Shown: positions 35,116-43,064 of the stretch, piece after piece
Layout of the letters: each line of letters begins with the position of its first letter
Position numbering within the stretch: the stretch's first letter is position 1
Source of the DNA: Lientehia sp934351765
GTDB taxonomy: Bacteria; Bacillota; Clostridia; Lachnospirales; Lachnospiraceae
Assembly (NCBI RefSeq): GCF_052118925.1
Contig: NZ_JBQKGG010000013.1
Span: 5,512 to 69,511 of the forward strand
Direction: 5' to 3'
DNA length: 64,000 nt
Notes under the pieces: generated by a model
The model's input: only the letters and a program-made list of their open reading frames with translations
What the model was told of the DNA's origin: nothing
The model's database searches: none
Translations under genes and position numbers: made by a program

Positions 35116-35171
35116 AACCACAGAATCTCTCCCGCCCTGCGGCGTTCCCGGAAAGATCCTGTGGTTTTATT
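35116..35171. terminator. Shared terminator of the carboxypeptidase and exonuclease genes
   Basis: AACCACAGAATCT (35116-35128) pairs with AGATCCTGTGGTT (35154-35166), one mismatch, followed by TTTATTTCTG. The stop codon of the convergent exonuclease gene touches the stem, so it serves both strands. Confidence 0.7.
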
Positions 35172-36114
35172 TCTGTCTCTTTTTCTTTTCGATTTCTTTC
35201 TTCCTCTGGCGTACCAGCTCTGCCTGCTCTTCATTGATCAGCTTCAGCGTCTTTACCACAAAGACTCCGCCGTGCTCCGCCTTTTTAATCCGAAGCTTTC
35301 CCTTCATGTAGCCATGCTCCGGGCAATATGCCAGGCACAGATAATTCTTTCCGCCGATCATAAACCAGCGGATCTTTTTCCGCAGTCTTCTTCCGCAGCA
35401 GTAGCACTGCGTTGAAGTGATCTCCCGGTCAGCCATGGCCTCCTCCCTGGTGGAAAACACACGGGACACGCTCTTGGCATATCGGTCAAACACCAGCGAA
35501 AGCTCCTCTTCTTTTTTATCCGGCAGAAGGAAATAGTCCACGGAAATATACTGCTTTACCGCCTCCAGATCCATCTTCTGCATAACACGGACCGTATAAA
35601 TCGTATCATCGATGGCCCGATGAAACGGAATGTCCTCCGGGATTCCAAGCTGTTCCACTGCTGTTTTCAGAGAACAGCGGTCTTTCCCATCGCTGTAAAG
35701 AAGGCTGTAAAGCTTCTGGATATCATAATAAAATGCCAGCTTTGGAAATGGATTTTTCTGATGAAAATGTGAAAGATTGCGCTGAAGCTCCGTCAGATCC
35801 ATGGAACCCCAGGTACAGATCAGATAATCGTCGCCGCACCAGTCCAGGAAATCCCGGATCACCGGCTTAAACCCACGGCACTGCTCCAGCTCCTTCACAT
35901 CCAGATTCAGGATCTCCTTTGTCTTATAATGAAGCTGACGGTAGACCGCCGGTTTGATAAACTCATGAAACTGTCCGACCTCCTGAAGCTGCTCATCCAG
36001 CTTTACCGCGCCGATCTCTATGATCTCAAAGGGCATATCTCCGCATTTTCCGGCTCTTCCTCTCGGGCTCTGGTTCCACTCCAGATCCATCACAATATAA
36101 TGCAAACAATTCAC
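35167..36114 (-). CDS. DEDDh 3'-5' exonuclease with C-terminal zinc-ribbon-like motif
   Basis: A 315-residue protein that starts with GTG at 36114; no ATG would keep the catalytic DxE. Motifs are MDLEWNQ (Exo I), LICTWGSMDL (Exo II) and HRAIDDTIYT (Exo III, DEDDh type). The closest named relatives are KapD-like and DNA polymerase epsilon-like exonucleases. The C-terminal 110 residues add CYCCGRRLRKKIRW ... CLAYCPEHG, a possible zinc-binding unit, and a Lys/Glu-rich end. It lies eight bases behind the CsoR-like gene and is co-transcribed with it. The ribosome site is weak (GGGCGG), which suggests coupled translation. Confidence 0.82.
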   Translation of the reverse strand: MNCLHYIVMDLEWNQSPRGRAGKCGDMPFEIIEIGAVKLDEQLQEVGQFHEFIKPAVYRQLHYKTKEILNLDVKELEQCRGFKPVIRDFLDWCGDDYLICTWGSMDLTELQRNLSHFHQKNPFPKLAFYYDIQKLYSLLYSDGKDRCSLKTAVEQLGIPEDIPFHRAIDDTIYTVRVMQKMDLEAVKQYISVDYFLLPDKKEEELSLVFDRYAKSVSRVFSTREEAMADREITSTQCYCCGRRLRKKIRWFMIGGKNYLCLAYCPEHGYMKGKLRIKKAEHGGVFVVKTLKLINEEQAELVRQRKKEIEKKKRQK

Positions 36115-36122
36115 CGCCCAGT

Positions 36123-36653
36123 CTATTTAATAAATCGATCGATAGCCTTTTCCAGCTCGATCAGAACCTCCCGGTCACCCGATTCCACCGCATCAACAAT
36201 ACAGTGCTCAATGTGATCCTGAAGGATCACCTTTCCGGTGTTGTTAATGGCAGATTTCACCGCCGAAAGCTGGATCAGGACCTCACTGCAGTCCCTGCCC
36301 TCCTCCACCATGCGCTTGATGGATTCCAGATGCCCGATGGCCCTGCTGATCCGGTTCAGCACTGCCTTGGTATTCGTGTGGACATGGGGATGGCCGCCGT
36401 GCGTATGGATATGGGTATGCTCTGCTTCCTCCTCCTGCTCATGGCTGTGCCCCGTCATCCGCAGAGTCTCCTCCGCATGCACATGTCCGCCGTCTTCATG
36501 AAAATGCACACTGCTGACCCTGGGTGCCGCCTCATCGGAGGCCATAATCTGGCCGTGTGCCATCGGCTCACCATTTCCTCCGGGTCCGTGACTGTGGCGG
36601 ATTACCGTTCCGTCTTCCCTGATATGAATATGTGTATTCTGTTCTCCCACCAC
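36123..36653 (-). CDS. CsoR/RcnR-type metal-sensing repressor with His-rich arm
   Basis: A 176-residue protein starting with GTG 36653 (GGGAG five bases upstream; a second GTG follows). Residues 1-88 are a long histidine-rich arm (HSHGPGG, HFHEDGGHVHAEE, HTHIHTHGGHPHVHT). Residues 89-176 are a CsoR/DUF156 domain (AVLNRISRAIGHLESIKRMVEEGRDC) with ligand candidates Cys in GRDCSEV, His in LQDHIEH and Cys in EHCIV. These proteins bind DNA when metal-free and release it with copper, nickel, cobalt or formaldehyde. No metal exporter is next to it, only an exonuclease gene, so its target may be elsewhere. The arm probably buffers or gathers Ni/Co/Zn. Confidence 0.85.
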   Translation of the reverse strand: MVGEQNTHIHIREDGTVIRHSHGPGGNGEPMAHGQIMASDEAAPRVSSVHFHEDGGHVHAEETLRMTGHSHEQEEEAEHTHIHTHGGHPHVHTNTKAVLNRISRAIGHLESIKRMVEEGRDCSEVLIQLSAVKSAINNTGKVILQDHIEHCIVDAVESGDREVLIELEKAIDRFIK

Positions 36654-36979
36654 TCGTTCTCCCGTCTTTTCCTGATCTTCTGTCCGGTGCCTTCACGGCG
36701 CTCCTGCTGTCCGGCTTCCTTACCGAAGCCACAATACGGTCATTTTATCATACTTTATCAGTCCGTACAAGCCCCCGCCCTGCTTCCTGCTGTTTCTATG
36801 AAGCCAGCTCAGTTCCTGACTGTTTCCTGACTTTTTCTGTTTTTACAGGATTTTCTATTTTCCTTTCCCTGTTCTTCTATTATAATGAATCTATACGGCG
36901 CTTTATCTGGCTTTGGTCATTTCGGTTAAGGCTGCTGTCGGACTCACATACCCGCCAACTATGATAGGAGGATTTTGAC
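36654..36979. other. 326-bp divergent intergenic region
   Basis: It holds the csoR-type promoter on the minus strand and a TATAAT (36881-36886) about 95 bases ahead of the aldo/keto reductase gene on the plus strand, with a poor -35. C/T-rich tracts fill the remainder. I see no gene. Confidence 0.6.
36742..36770 (-). promoter_or_regulatory. Promoter of the CsoR-like gene
   Basis: Minus strand TTGTAC (36770-36765), 17 bases, TAAAAT (36747-36742). Confidence 0.75.
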
Positions 36980-38104
36980 ATGAATAAGAAAAAACTCGGA
37001 TTCGGCCTTATGCGGCTCCCTTCTCTTGATCCTAACGACCGTGGCGCCATTGATATTCCCCAGGTCTGTCAGATGGTGGATCTCTTCCTGGAACGCGGCT
37101 TTACTTATTTTGATACTGCCTGGATGTACTGCGCCTTCAAGAGTGAAAACGCAGTCAAGACTGCTTTAGTGGATCGTCATCCCCGCGACAGCTTTACCCT
37201 GGCCGATAAGCTTCATGCCAGTTTCATTAAAACAAAAGAAGACCGGGATGCGGTCTTCAACGAACAGCGCCGCAAGACAGGCGTGGAGTATTTCGATTAT
37301 TACCTGCTCCATGACTGCGGTTCTGATTTCTATAAAGTCTACAACGAACTGGACTGCTTTACCTGGTTAAAGGAAAAGAAGGAGCAGGGCCTTGTGAAGA
37401 AAATGGGCTTCTCCTTCCATGATACCCCGGAGCTTTTAGACGAGATCCTGACTCTTCATCCAGAAATGGAATTTGTTCAGCTCCAGTTAAACTATCTTGA
37501 CTGGGACAGCGCCGGTGTCCAGTCCCATAAGTGCTACGATGTGGCAAAGAAACATGGAAAACCCGTCTTCGTCATGGAACCCGTCAAAGGCGGCACGCTT
37601 GCTCAGGTTCCCGATACGGTGGAGGATCTGTTCCGGGCGTATGATCCCGATGCATCCATTCCTTCCTGGGCGATCCGTTTTGCTGCCAGTCTGGAAAATG
37701 TGGAGATCGTTTTAAGCGGCATGAGCAACGTTGCACAGGTAGACGACAACACCTCCTACATGATGGATCTGAAGCCCTTAAATGAGGAAGAATACAGACT
37801 CATCGACAAGGCAGTAGCAGCCCTCAACGCAAACATCGCGATTCCCTGCACCGGCTGCTCCTACTGTACCGACGGCTGCCCCATGAACATTCCGATTCCC
37901 AAGTATTTCTCTCTTTACAACGCCGACAAGCAGGAAATCAAGAGCAAATGGTGGACCCCTCAGGGCTCCTACTATAACCGCCTGACCACCATCTTCGGCA
38001 AAGCAAGCGACTGCATTGCCTGCGGTCAGTGCGAAAGCATCTGTCCTCAGCACCTGCCCATCATCGAAGATATGGAAAAAGTCGCGGCATACTTTGAAAA
38101 ATAA
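36980..38104 (+). CDS. Aldo/keto reductase with two 4Fe-4S motifs
   Basis: A 374-residue protein. Residues 1-270 form the AKR barrel (GFGLMRLP; catalytic Asp in YFDTAWMY, Lys in LADKLH, His in YYLLHDC). Residues 280-374 carry two ferredoxin motifs, CTGCSYCTDGCP and CIACGQCESICPQ, for 4Fe-4S clusters. The family is typical of strict anaerobes and probably exchanges electrons between ferredoxin and a carbonyl or alcohol; the substrate is unknown. AGGAGG precedes ATG. A strong terminator follows, so it is a single-gene unit. Confidence 0.92.
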   Translation: MNKKKLGFGLMRLPSLDPNDRGAIDIPQVCQMVDLFLERGFTYFDTAWMYCAFKSENAVKTALVDRHPRDSFTLADKLHASFIKTKEDRDAVFNEQRRKTGVEYFDYYLLHDCGSDFYKVYNELDCFTWLKEKKEQGLVKKMGFSFHDTPELLDEILTLHPEMEFVQLQLNYLDWDSAGVQSHKCYDVAKKHGKPVFVMEPVKGGTLAQVPDTVEDLFRAYDPDASIPSWAIRFAASLENVEIVLSGMSNVAQVDDNTSYMMDLKPLNEEEYRLIDKAVAALNANIAIPCTGCSYCTDGCPMNIPIPKYFSLYNADKQEIKSKWWTPQGSYYNRLTTIFGKASDCIACGQCESICPQHLPIIEDMEKVAAYFEK

Positions 38105-38126
38105 GTTAAGCACGCAGAAAAAGGTA

Positions 38127-38175
38127 GAAACAGCCATCGGCAAATGCATTTGCCAGTGGCTGTTTCTGACTTTTT
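38127..38175 (+). terminator. Terminator after the aldo/keto reductase gene
   Basis: gaaacagcca/tggctgtttc with an inner palindrome ggcaaatgcatttgcc makes a long hairpin (38127-38166), then tgac and five T. Confidence 0.85.
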
Positions 38176-38178
38176 GTA

Positions 38179-38271
38179 TGGGCGGAACGCCCATACAGCC
38201 TCAGACAAAGGATCGCGCGCTTCTGCGCGCGAGACGACAGCCTGCATATGCAGGATGGTCTGTGGCCTGCG
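38179..38271. repeat. Structured intergenic repeat, copy 2
   Basis: Hairpin gggcg-gaa-cgccc, then cagcctcagaca, inner hairpins gcgcgc-ttct-gcgcgc and cctgcatatgcagg, and closing tgtggcctg. Its 39-base head (38182-38220) is identical to copy 3 except for one base and shares about 25 bases with copy 1. Confidence 0.75.
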
Positions 38272-38305
38272 AGCTTACATTTATAAATCAACCTTATATC
38301 AATAC

Positions 38306-38344
38306 GCGGAACGCCCATACAGCCTCAGACAGAGGATCGCGCGC
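38306..38344. repeat. Structured intergenic repeat, copy 3 (truncated)
   Basis: 38 of 39 bases agree with the head of copy 2. The first arm of the leading hairpin is altered and the rest is missing; it ends two bases outside the stop codon of the NUDIX gene. Confidence 0.8.
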
Positions 38345-38346
38345 CT

Positions 38347-38901
38347 CTATTTCAGTTTCTCATTCAATTTCTTATAGATCCGCTCCCGAATCCATGGCTC
38401 GCTGGAGCGTTTCACCGCTTCTTCCAGGGAAAACCATGCCACACGGCTGTTTTCATCCGGTTTATTGTGCACCGGAAGCGCCGGATCCGCCTCCAGCAGA
38501 TATGTAACATTCAGATGCAGATGCGAAGACACATAGCTTCCATGCTTTTCGTGGCCGTTAACGGTCAGGATCTCCACCGAATAGATTTCCTCCGACACCG
38601 GTTTCACTTCTGTAAGTCCGCTTTCTTCCATGACCTCCCTCATAGCTGTTTTCAGCAGATCCCGCTCCCCATCTGCATGACCACCCAGCCAGGCCCAGGA
38701 ATCATACAGGTTATGGTAGGCCATAAGAACCTGTTTCCGATCCGGGCTCACCACCCAGCCGGATGCCGTAACATGGGCGGCAGTATTCTCTCTCGTATAT
38801 AACGCTTCTCCCCGCGCCAGCCGGGCCAGGATTTCCTCCTGATCCCGCGCTTCCTGCTCATTCCAGGGACAAAATTTTTCAAGTGCCTTCTCCAGCTCCA
38901 T
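38347..38901 (-). CDS. NUDIX hydrolase
   Basis: A 184-residue pyrophosphohydrolase with NUDIX helix GGHADGERDLLKTAMREVMEESG near residues 78-100. The catalytic REVMEE core is intact, but at the Glu that follows Gx5 the order is E-R where relatives usually have D-E or G-E. Flanking features are a hydrophobic strand with VVSPDRKQVLMAYH and the C-terminal VAWFSLEEAVK. It cleaves nucleoside diphosphate-linked compounds; the exact substrate is not predictable. GAGGATAACGG precedes ATG. The 3' end abuts a repeat copy. Confidence 0.88.
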   Translation of the reverse strand: MELEKALEKFCPWNEQEARDQEEILARLARGEALYTRENTAAHVTASGWVVSPDRKQVLMAYHNLYDSWAWLGGHADGERDLLKTAMREVMEESGLTEVKPVSEEIYSVEILTVNGHEKHGSYVSSHLHLNVTYLLEADPALPVHNKPDENSRVAWFSLEEAVKRSSEPWIRERIYKKLNEKLK

Positions 38902-39002
38902 CCGTTATCCTCTTTTTCGTCATTTTTCTTATCAGTCTACCACTCTTTCCGACGGTCTGCAAGAGACCGGCCGGAAACATACTGCCGGCTGTAAATCTCC
39001 CC

Positions 39003-39031
39003 TTGACGCTCATGCCCCACTGGGGTATGAT
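39003..39031 (+). promoter_or_regulatory. Promoter of the FTR-like/thioredoxin operon
   Basis: TTGACG (39003-39008), 17 bases, TATGAT (39026-39031), 24 bases before the first start codon. Confidence 0.8.
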
Positions 39032-39054
39032 GAAGAAAAGGAGGTGCTGTATTC

Positions 39055-39249
39055 ATGAAGGTAACGTTGAATCCCGATGCTGAGATCGTACGGACCGTAA
39101 AAGAAGGGCTCAAACGGACCGGCGGATACTGTCCCTGCCGGCTGGAACGAACGGAGGACAACAAGTGTATGTGCAGGGAGTTCCGGGAACAGATCAAAGA
39201 TCCGGACTTTAAGGGATTTTGTCACTGTATGCTCTATTATAAAGGCTGA
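39055..39249 (+). CDS. Miniature ferredoxin:thioredoxin-reductase-like catalytic protein
   Basis: A 64-residue protein with three Cys-x-Cys motifs: CPC (26-28), CMC (38-40) and CHC (56-58, in GFCHCMLYYKG). In plant-type ferredoxin:thioredoxin reductase the catalytic beta subunit has CPC, CPC and CHC holding a 4Fe-4S cluster and a redox disulfide. Here the spacing is CPC-x9-CMC-x15-CHC, the middle Pro is Met, and the protein is little more than half the usual size. Thioredoxin is encoded 38 bp downstream, so ferredoxin-driven reduction of thioredoxin is a reasonable inference. No variable FTR subunit is present. AGGAGG precedes ATG. Confidence 0.82.
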   Translation: MKVTLNPDAEIVRTVKEGLKRTGGYCPCRLERTEDNKCMCREFREQIKDPDFKGFCHCMLYYKG

Positions 39250-39287
39250 CGAGGAACCTCTGCCGACTTTATGAAAGGATGATTATC

Positions 39288-39596
39288 ATGTCTGAAATTA
39301 CACTTACCGAACTGAATTTTGAGAAAGAAGTACTGCAGTCGGATCTGCCGGTCCTGGTAGACTTCTGGGCAGACTGGTGCGGCCCCTGTAAAATGCTGGC
39401 GCCGACCGTTGCGGAGATCGCCGACGAGTATCAGGGAAAGGTAAAGGTTGGAAAAGTGAATGTTGATGAACAGATGGGACTTGCCATGAAGTATCATGTT
39501 GTCAGCATTCCCACCGTAATCTGCTTCAAGAACGGTGAGCCCGCCGGAAAAACAATCGGATTCTGCTCAAAAGAAGAACTGACTGCTCTGATCTGA
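39288..39596 (+). CDS. trxA: Thioredoxin
   Basis: A 102-residue thioredoxin fold with active site WADWCGPCKML and cis-Pro in VSIPTV. I start at ATG 39288 (GAAAGGATG upstream) and not at an in-frame codon three residues earlier. An extra Cys lies near the C-terminus (GFCSKEEL). It is co-transcribed with the FTR-like protein. Confidence 0.95.
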   Translation: MSEITLTELNFEKEVLQSDLPVLVDFWADWCGPCKMLAPTVAEIADEYQGKVKVGKVNVDEQMGLAMKYHVVSIPTVICFKNGEPAGKTIGFCSKEELTALI

Positions 39597-39661
39597 CAGA
39601 ACGGGACGCATCCCAGCCAGCTTTTATAGGATTTCGATTTCACAATGCCCTTTATGCTTGT

Positions 39662-39686
39662 TTCACAGGACACACTTTCCTATGAA
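39662..39686. repeat. Dispersed 25-bp palindrome, copy 1
   Basis: ttcacagga-cacactt-tcctatgaa: nine-base arms with one mismatch. It matches 49497-49521 at 23 of 25 bases and likewise lies between a stop codon and a terminator. Confidence 0.7.
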
Positions 39687-39693
39687 CCCAGAA

Positions 39694-39733
39694 AGGTGCG
39701 ATTCCATTTCCGGAACCGCACCTCTTTTGTTTT
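39694..39733. terminator. Terminator between trxA and the convergent P1B ATPase gene
   Basis: AGGTGCGATTCC pairs with GGAACCGCACCT (one mismatch), six-base loop, then CTTTTGTTTTCC on the plus strand; the minus side also has a T-run (from gaaa). Confidence 0.85.
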
Positions 39734-39748
39734 CCTTGAATCCCCGGC

Positions 39749-41824
39749 CTAATCCAGAAGATTCGTCATGCTCCGCAGGCTGACGCCCAGGGTAGACGCA
39801 TTATGTAATAATGCCGATGTGGCCGGCTGTAACACTCCGACTGCACCAAGACCAATCAGAGCGCCGTTGAAGCCGATGACAAACCGGTAATTGGAATGGA
39901 TTCGCTTCATCAGTGCATCCGATAATTTCCGAAGATTTACCAGCTCAAACAGATCGTCTGCCGCGATGGTCACGTCGGCAATTTCTCTGGCGATGGCCGC
40001 ACCGCTGTTGACCGCAATTCCTACATCTGCCGCAGAAAGCGCCGGAGAATCGTTAATGCCGTCGCCAAGCATAATGACCGCATGACCGGCCTTCCGTTCT
40101 GCCTCCACGAAGTTTGCCTTGTCCTCAGGCAGTACCTCGGAACGATACTCATCCACACCGACCTGTGCGGCAATGGCTGCTGCCGTCCGCTCGCTGTCGC
40201 CGGTGAGCATAACTGTCTTTTTGATTCCAAGAGCCTTCAGTGCCTTTACGGCGTCTGCCGCCTCTTCCCGGAGAGGATCCGCGATACAGATGACTGCCGC
40301 CAGTTCTCCGGCAATGGCAAGATACAGATGGCTGTACTGCACCGGAAGACTGTCAAAGGCCTCCTGCTCCTCCGGCTTGATCACACAGCCCTCATCCTCG
40401 AATACAAAATGATGACTTCCGATGATGACCTTTTTCCCGCCAACCGTACTGGCGATCCCATGGGCCACCAGATACTGAACCTGGGAATGCATCTCTTCAT
40501 GGGCAAGTCCGCGCTCTTTTGCCGCCTGTACCACCGCATTGGCCATGGAATGAGGGAAATGCTCCTCCAGGCAGGCTGCCAGACGCAGCATATCATCTTC
40601 TTTCCGTCCGCCAAAGGTCACGATCTTCGCCACGACAGGACTTGCATACGTCAGAGTTCCTGTCTTATCGAACACGATGGTGTCTGCCTTTGCCAGCGCT
40701 TCCATATATTTCCCACCTTTAACCGTGGCATGGCAGGTGCTTGCCTCACGCATCGCCGAGAGCACCGCCAGCGGCATGGACAGCTTCAGCGCACAGGAAA
40801 AATCGACCATGAGCACAGAAAGCGCCCTTGTCACATTTCTCGTCATCAGATATACCAGTCCGCTGCCCACAAGGGTATAAGGAACCAGCTTGTCCGCCAG
40901 GCTGGACGCCTGGTTTTCCACTGCGGATTTCAGCCGCTCCGACTGCTCGATCATGGTAACGATCTTATCATACCGTCCGGTTCCGGACTGCTTCGTTACC
41001 CGGAGAACCCATTCGCCCTCCTCAATGACGGTTCCTGCATAAACAGCAGAGCCGGGACGCTTTGCAACCGGAATGGATTCCCCGGTTAAGGACGCCTGAT
41101 TTACCATGGCCTCACCCTCGGTCACAACACCATCCAGCGGGATCATGCCGCCAACCCGGACGCAGACCTCATCGCCCGCCTGAATCCTGGAGATCGGTGT
41201 CAGAACCTCTTCGTCTCCGGTCTTTAACCATACCCGGTCGATGTTCAGAGACATACACCGTGCCAGATCATCCATGGACTTCTTCCTGGTCCATTCCTCC
41301 AGAAGCTCACCCAGCCGCAGAAGGAACATAACCGAGCCGGCCGTTCCGAAGTCCTGGCGAACCAGAGAAATTCCGATGGAAACACCGTCCAGCAGCTCCA
41401 CCTTCATCCGACGCTTTGCTACGCATCTGGCCGCACGCCATACATAGGGAATTCCGCAGCATACCGTATAAATGGCATTTAACGGAGCCGGAAGATACAG
41501 ACGTCTTAAAAACTTGAACGCCGTCATGCTGACCAGCTTTTCCTGATAGGTTCTGTTCAGCTCCCGGCTGCTGTGGATCGGCATCAGAGCATCCATGCCC
41601 TTTGCCTGATAGGAAAACCGGCTGATGGCCGTGATCAGTTCATTCCGGTCGCTCTGATAACAGATCACGGCACAGCAGGTCCGTTCATGAACGGTGGCCT
41701 GAGACACGCCCTTTAACTGCCCCAGCCATGCCTCAAACAGATCGGCCTGCTCCAGCGTCATCCGTTTCTGTACCGCGCGGATACGGATCCGCCCGCGGCT
41801 TTCATGTTCAATCTGAAATTTCAT
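39749..41824 (-). CDS. P1B-type ATPase with FSC membrane motif
   Basis: A 691-residue P-type ATPase with TGES, FDKTGTLTYA, HFPHSMANAV, MLTGDSER and MLGDGINDSPALSAADVG. In the membrane helix that normally carries CPC or SPC the sequence is DFSCALKLSMP, so the metal-binding Pro is lost and a single Cys remains. The N-terminal 75 residues have an HMA-like length but TCCAVICY in place of CxxC. The C-terminus SALLHNASTLGVSLRSM is typical of this clade in gut Clostridia. The ion is unknown. The start overlaps the upstream DUF6110-like gene by ATGA. Confidence 0.88.
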   Translation of the reverse strand: MKFQIEHESRGRIRIRAVQKRMTLEQADLFEAWLGQLKGVSQATVHERTCCAVICYQSDRNELITAISRFSYQAKGMDALMPIHSSRELNRTYQEKLVSMTAFKFLRRLYLPAPLNAIYTVCCGIPYVWRAARCVAKRRMKVELLDGVSIGISLVRQDFGTAGSVMFLLRLGELLEEWTRKKSMDDLARCMSLNIDRVWLKTGDEEVLTPISRIQAGDEVCVRVGGMIPLDGVVTEGEAMVNQASLTGESIPVAKRPGSAVYAGTVIEEGEWVLRVTKQSGTGRYDKIVTMIEQSERLKSAVENQASSLADKLVPYTLVGSGLVYLMTRNVTRALSVLMVDFSCALKLSMPLAVLSAMREASTCHATVKGGKYMEALAKADTIVFDKTGTLTYASPVVAKIVTFGGRKEDDMLRLAACLEEHFPHSMANAVVQAAKERGLAHEEMHSQVQYLVAHGIASTVGGKKVIIGSHHFVFEDEGCVIKPEEQEAFDSLPVQYSHLYLAIAGELAAVICIADPLREEAADAVKALKALGIKKTVMLTGDSERTAAAIAAQVGVDEYRSEVLPEDKANFVEAERKAGHAVIMLGDGINDSPALSAADVGIAVNSGAAIAREIADVTIAADDLFELVNLRKLSDALMKRIHSNYRFVIGFNGALIGLGAVGVLQPATSALLHNASTLGVSLRSMTNLLD

Positions 41825-42156
41825 AATTCTTCTGCTGCTTCTTCCTTTTCATCACATGCGCAGGACTCTTCGCACTTGCCTTCATCCTCACATCCACATT
41901 CTTCCGAAGCATCTTCAACGGTCTCTGCTGCAGCGGCGCGGTTCTCATTGATCTCCTTTGCATCTGCCAGAATATCTCCCGCGTTCTCCTGTACCGTTGT
42001 CACAGTGCTCATTACACTGTCTTTCATCCGAAGGACGGCAGCTGTTATGTTCGTGTATACTTTCTTTGCGTCCTTGCTGGATAAGAGCTTGATTCCTGCA
42101 CTCCCGAATAAAGTGCCGCCTACAAACAACGCTAATTTCTTATAATCTTTTGCCAT
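41821..42156 (-). CDS. DUF6110-like membrane-associated Cys-rich protein
   Basis: A 111-residue protein with an N-terminal hydrophobic stretch (KKLALFVGGTLFGSAGIKLL), a helical middle and an acidic Cys-rich end (EECGCEDEGKCEESCACDE) likely to bind metal. It is translationally coupled to the P1B ATPase by an ATGA overlap, so it is probably an accessory factor or metal donor. AGGAGG precedes ATG. The family name is from memory of similar gene pairs in Clostridia. Confidence 0.72.
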   Translation of the reverse strand: MAKDYKKLALFVGGTLFGSAGIKLLSSKDAKKVYTNITAAVLRMKDSVMSTVTTVQENAGDILADAKEINENRAAAAETVEDASEECGCEDEGKCEESCACDEKEEAAEEL

Positions 42157-42290
42157 GATACAATTCCTCCTTTGAATAACCGCATATTATATCCTGAAAC
42201 CCCGTCTTGTCAAGCGCAACCTTCCTTCCTGATATTTTTTTCATTTAGCCCGTCATAAAATTCTCTCTTCCCCTCCACCGTTTTTTTCTG

Positions 42291-42308
42291 TATAATGGTC
42301 TGTACCAT
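42291..42308 (+). promoter_or_regulatory. -10 box and candidate TetR operator
   Basis: TATAAT (42291-42296) overlaps the short inverted repeat ATGGT-CTGT-ACCAT (42295-42308). The overlap would suit autorepression by the TetR protein that follows. The -35 is poor. Confidence 0.4.
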
Positions 42309-42334
42309 CTTGCAGTTATGACCGGAGGAATTTT

Positions 42335-42898
42335 ATGGCAGCAGATATGAAAGAAACCATCGCACTGGCAGCCAGAACCCTGCTCTTTGAAAAGCGGGTC
42401 AAAAAGCTTACCGTAAAGGATATTGTGGAAAAATGCCGGATCACCCGACAGACCTTTTATTATCATTTTGCAGATATTCCGGATCTTCTGCGCTGGGCTA
42501 TGAAACAGGGGATCACACACTGGCTGAAGGGCATGGATTCCCAGGCCGGGCCGGAGGAAAAGCTTCGCTTCTTCTTTCTGACTGCGGTTAATTCCATTCC
42601 CTATATCCGCCGCAGCCAGAATACCAACTATGCTGCGGAAATCCGCGGTATGCTGACCGATCAGGCTTATGATATTTTTGACAGCTTCGCCAGAAGCCGT
42701 CATCTGTATGCCGATCTGAGCCAGTCCCAGTTCGACCTGGTAAAGCGCTACCACTGCCAGGCCATTATGGGCATCCTTGCCGGCTGGACCGATGCCGACA
42801 GTGAAAATCTGGATGAGATCGTCCATACAGTTTACCGTCTTATCACTGAAGGAATCCCGCCACAGACGAAAGCAGGGCCTTGCCCCACAGTAAAATAG
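42335..42898 (+). CDS. TetR/AcrR-family regulator
   Basis: A 187-residue regulator. Residues 1-55 are the TetR helix-turn-helix (AARTLLFEKRVKKLTVKDIVEKCRITRQTFYYHFADIPDLL). The C-terminal region (residues 60-187) is all-helical and forms the ligand pocket and dimer face; its pattern resembles DhaS/TetR_C_8 types. GGAGG precedes ATG. A strong terminator isolates it from the downstream ABC exporter genes, which it may control. Confidence 0.88.
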   Translation: MAADMKETIALAARTLLFEKRVKKLTVKDIVEKCRITRQTFYYHFADIPDLLRWAMKQGITHWLKGMDSQAGPEEKLRFFFLTAVNSIPYIRRSQNTNYAAEIRGMLTDQAYDIFDSFARSRHLYADLSQSQFDLVKRYHCQAIMGILAGWTDADSENLDEIVHTVYRLITEGIPPQTKAGPCPTVK

Positions 42899-42902
42899 AC
42901 CC

Positions 42903-42932
42903 GGGAGATCTCTTTCCGAGATCTCCCTTTTT
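42903..42932 (+). terminator. Terminator after the TetR gene
   Basis: Perfect 10-bp stem GGGAGATCTC/GAGATCTCCC with a five-base loop, then five T. Confidence 0.92.
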
Positions 42933-43064
42933 CATTTTCTTTTACACTTTTCCGTTTTTGTCTATACACCATTCAAAACCTGTCAGTTGCACTTTTCTCC
43001 GTTCCCGGCTAAAATAAGTAACGTTTCAAGGAAAGACCATATCCGTCTGCAAGGAGGAATCAAC

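Noticed and set aside
42245..42826. 193-codon minus-strand frame opposite the TetR gene
   Set aside because: Lies across the TetR helix-turn-helix, promoter and ribosome site; no features of its own.
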